From positions 1 to 5,922 of the forward strand of contig JAEZZU010000294.1 in NCBI GenBank assembly GCA_023418355.1: a stretch of 5,922 nt of DNA. Direction: 5' to 3'. Of this stretch, positions 5,578 to 5,922 are shown piece by piece. Origin of the DNA: Pseudomonadota bacterium. Its GTDB lineage: Bacteria; Pseudomonadota; Gammaproteobacteria; Burkholderiales; Burkholderiaceae_C. Numbering within the stretch: position 1 is the stretch's first letter; each line of letters opens with the position of its first letter. The notes beneath the pieces are model-generated. The model ran no database searches and had not been told where the DNA came from. It saw nothing but the letters and a program-made list of their open reading frames with translations. A program made the translations under genes and the position numbers.

Positions 5578-5898
5578 ATGAAGAAAACTACACGTGCCAT
5601 CGCATTCGCCACTTTGGTAGGCGCCACCATCATTGGTGCTACAGGCTGCTCCGTGTTCCGTGATCAGCAGTCCGTAGGCTCTTATGTAGACGACGCAGGC
5701 ATCACCGCCGCCGTCAAGGCCAAGTTCGCAGAAGACAAGACCGTCGCTGCGACAGCCATTTCCGTAGAAACCATGAAGGGCACCGTACAGCTGTCCGGTT
5801 TTGCCAAGAACCAGGCTGAAAAAGACCGTGCTGGTGCCATTGCTCGCAGCGTCAATGGCGTGGTCGCGGTGCGCAACAACATTGTGGTTCGCCCCTGA
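5578..5898 (+). CDS. BON-domain lipoprotein (OsmY-like), periplasmic
   Basis: This 106-residue protein has a lipoprotein signal peptide: basic start MKKTTR, a hydrophobic stretch (about 8-20) and a lipobox ending at C24 (GATGC), followed by S25 and V26, which give no inner-membrane retention signal of the Asp+2 type. An outer-membrane lipoprotein is thus expected. A single BON domain covers about 34-105, with the typical D-x-x-I-T-x-x-V-K opening (DAGITAAVKAKF), the central G-T-V-Q-L-S-G strand (69-75), and the A...V-x-G-V-x-x-V-x-N-N end (NGVVAVRNNIVV). BON domains bind phospholipid or sit in envelope-stress proteins such as OsmY, which has two. The ATG at 5578 follows AAAGGA (5567-5572) with 5-nt spacing. 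It lies 103 bp downstream of the helical protein on the same strand and may be the third gene of a stress operon or have its own promoter; none is obvious. Confidence 0.92.
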   Translation: MKKTTRAIAFATLVGATIIGATGCSVFRDQQSVGSYVDDAGITAAVKAKFAEDKTVAATAISVETMKGTVQLSGFAKNQAEKDRAGAIARSVNGVVAVRNNIVVRP

Positions 5899-5922
5899 GG
5901 GTTGCGAGATCGCGGGCATCAG

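Overview
The window looks like chromosome from a betaproteobacterium of the Comamonadaceae (Comamonas, Delftia or Acidovorax type). This is inferred from the fairly high GC content with locally AT-rich tracts, the protein families and their style, and a nested palindromic intergenic repeat of a kind I recall from that family. No taxonomic marker is present, so the genus is a judgement.

Layout, left to right. (1) The C-terminal part of a periplasmic S41 carboxyl-terminal processing protease (CtpA/Prc type) enters from the left edge. (2) A long nested hairpin repeat and then a strong intrinsic terminator follow. The terminator lies almost on top of the ribosome binding site of the next gene. 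(3) A MoeB/ThiF/HesA E1-like adenylyltransferase comes next. (4) A stand-alone receiver protein is followed by (5) a near-perfect bidirectional terminator shared with (6) a convergent NarL/LuxR-type response regulator on the minus strand. (7) Divergent from that regulator is a membrane histidine kinase with a CHASE3 sensor and a HisKA_3 core. (8) After the kinase terminator and about 260 bp without a gene, a promoter-like region with a dyad precedes three small envelope or stress-type genes. These encode a 55-residue DUF1328/YtjA membrane protein, a 148-residue ElaB/YqjD/DUF883-like helical protein with a C-terminal membrane anchor, and a 106-residue BON-domain lipoprotein.

How they may work together. 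The kinase and the LuxR-type regulator form a classical divergent two-component pair (NarX/NarL or DegS/DegU style). The receiver-only protein next to them could be a second phosphate acceptor, a phosphate sink or a protein-contact output. The three small genes share one strand and only the first has a promoter-like upstream region, so they may be a single stress operon. Control of these genes by the adjacent two-component system is plausible but unproven. The protease and the MoeB-like enzyme look like housekeeping genes.

No RNA gene, CRISPR array, insertion sequence or prophage signature was seen. The families present are known. The less ordinary material is in the regulatory DNA and in the three-protein signalling layout.
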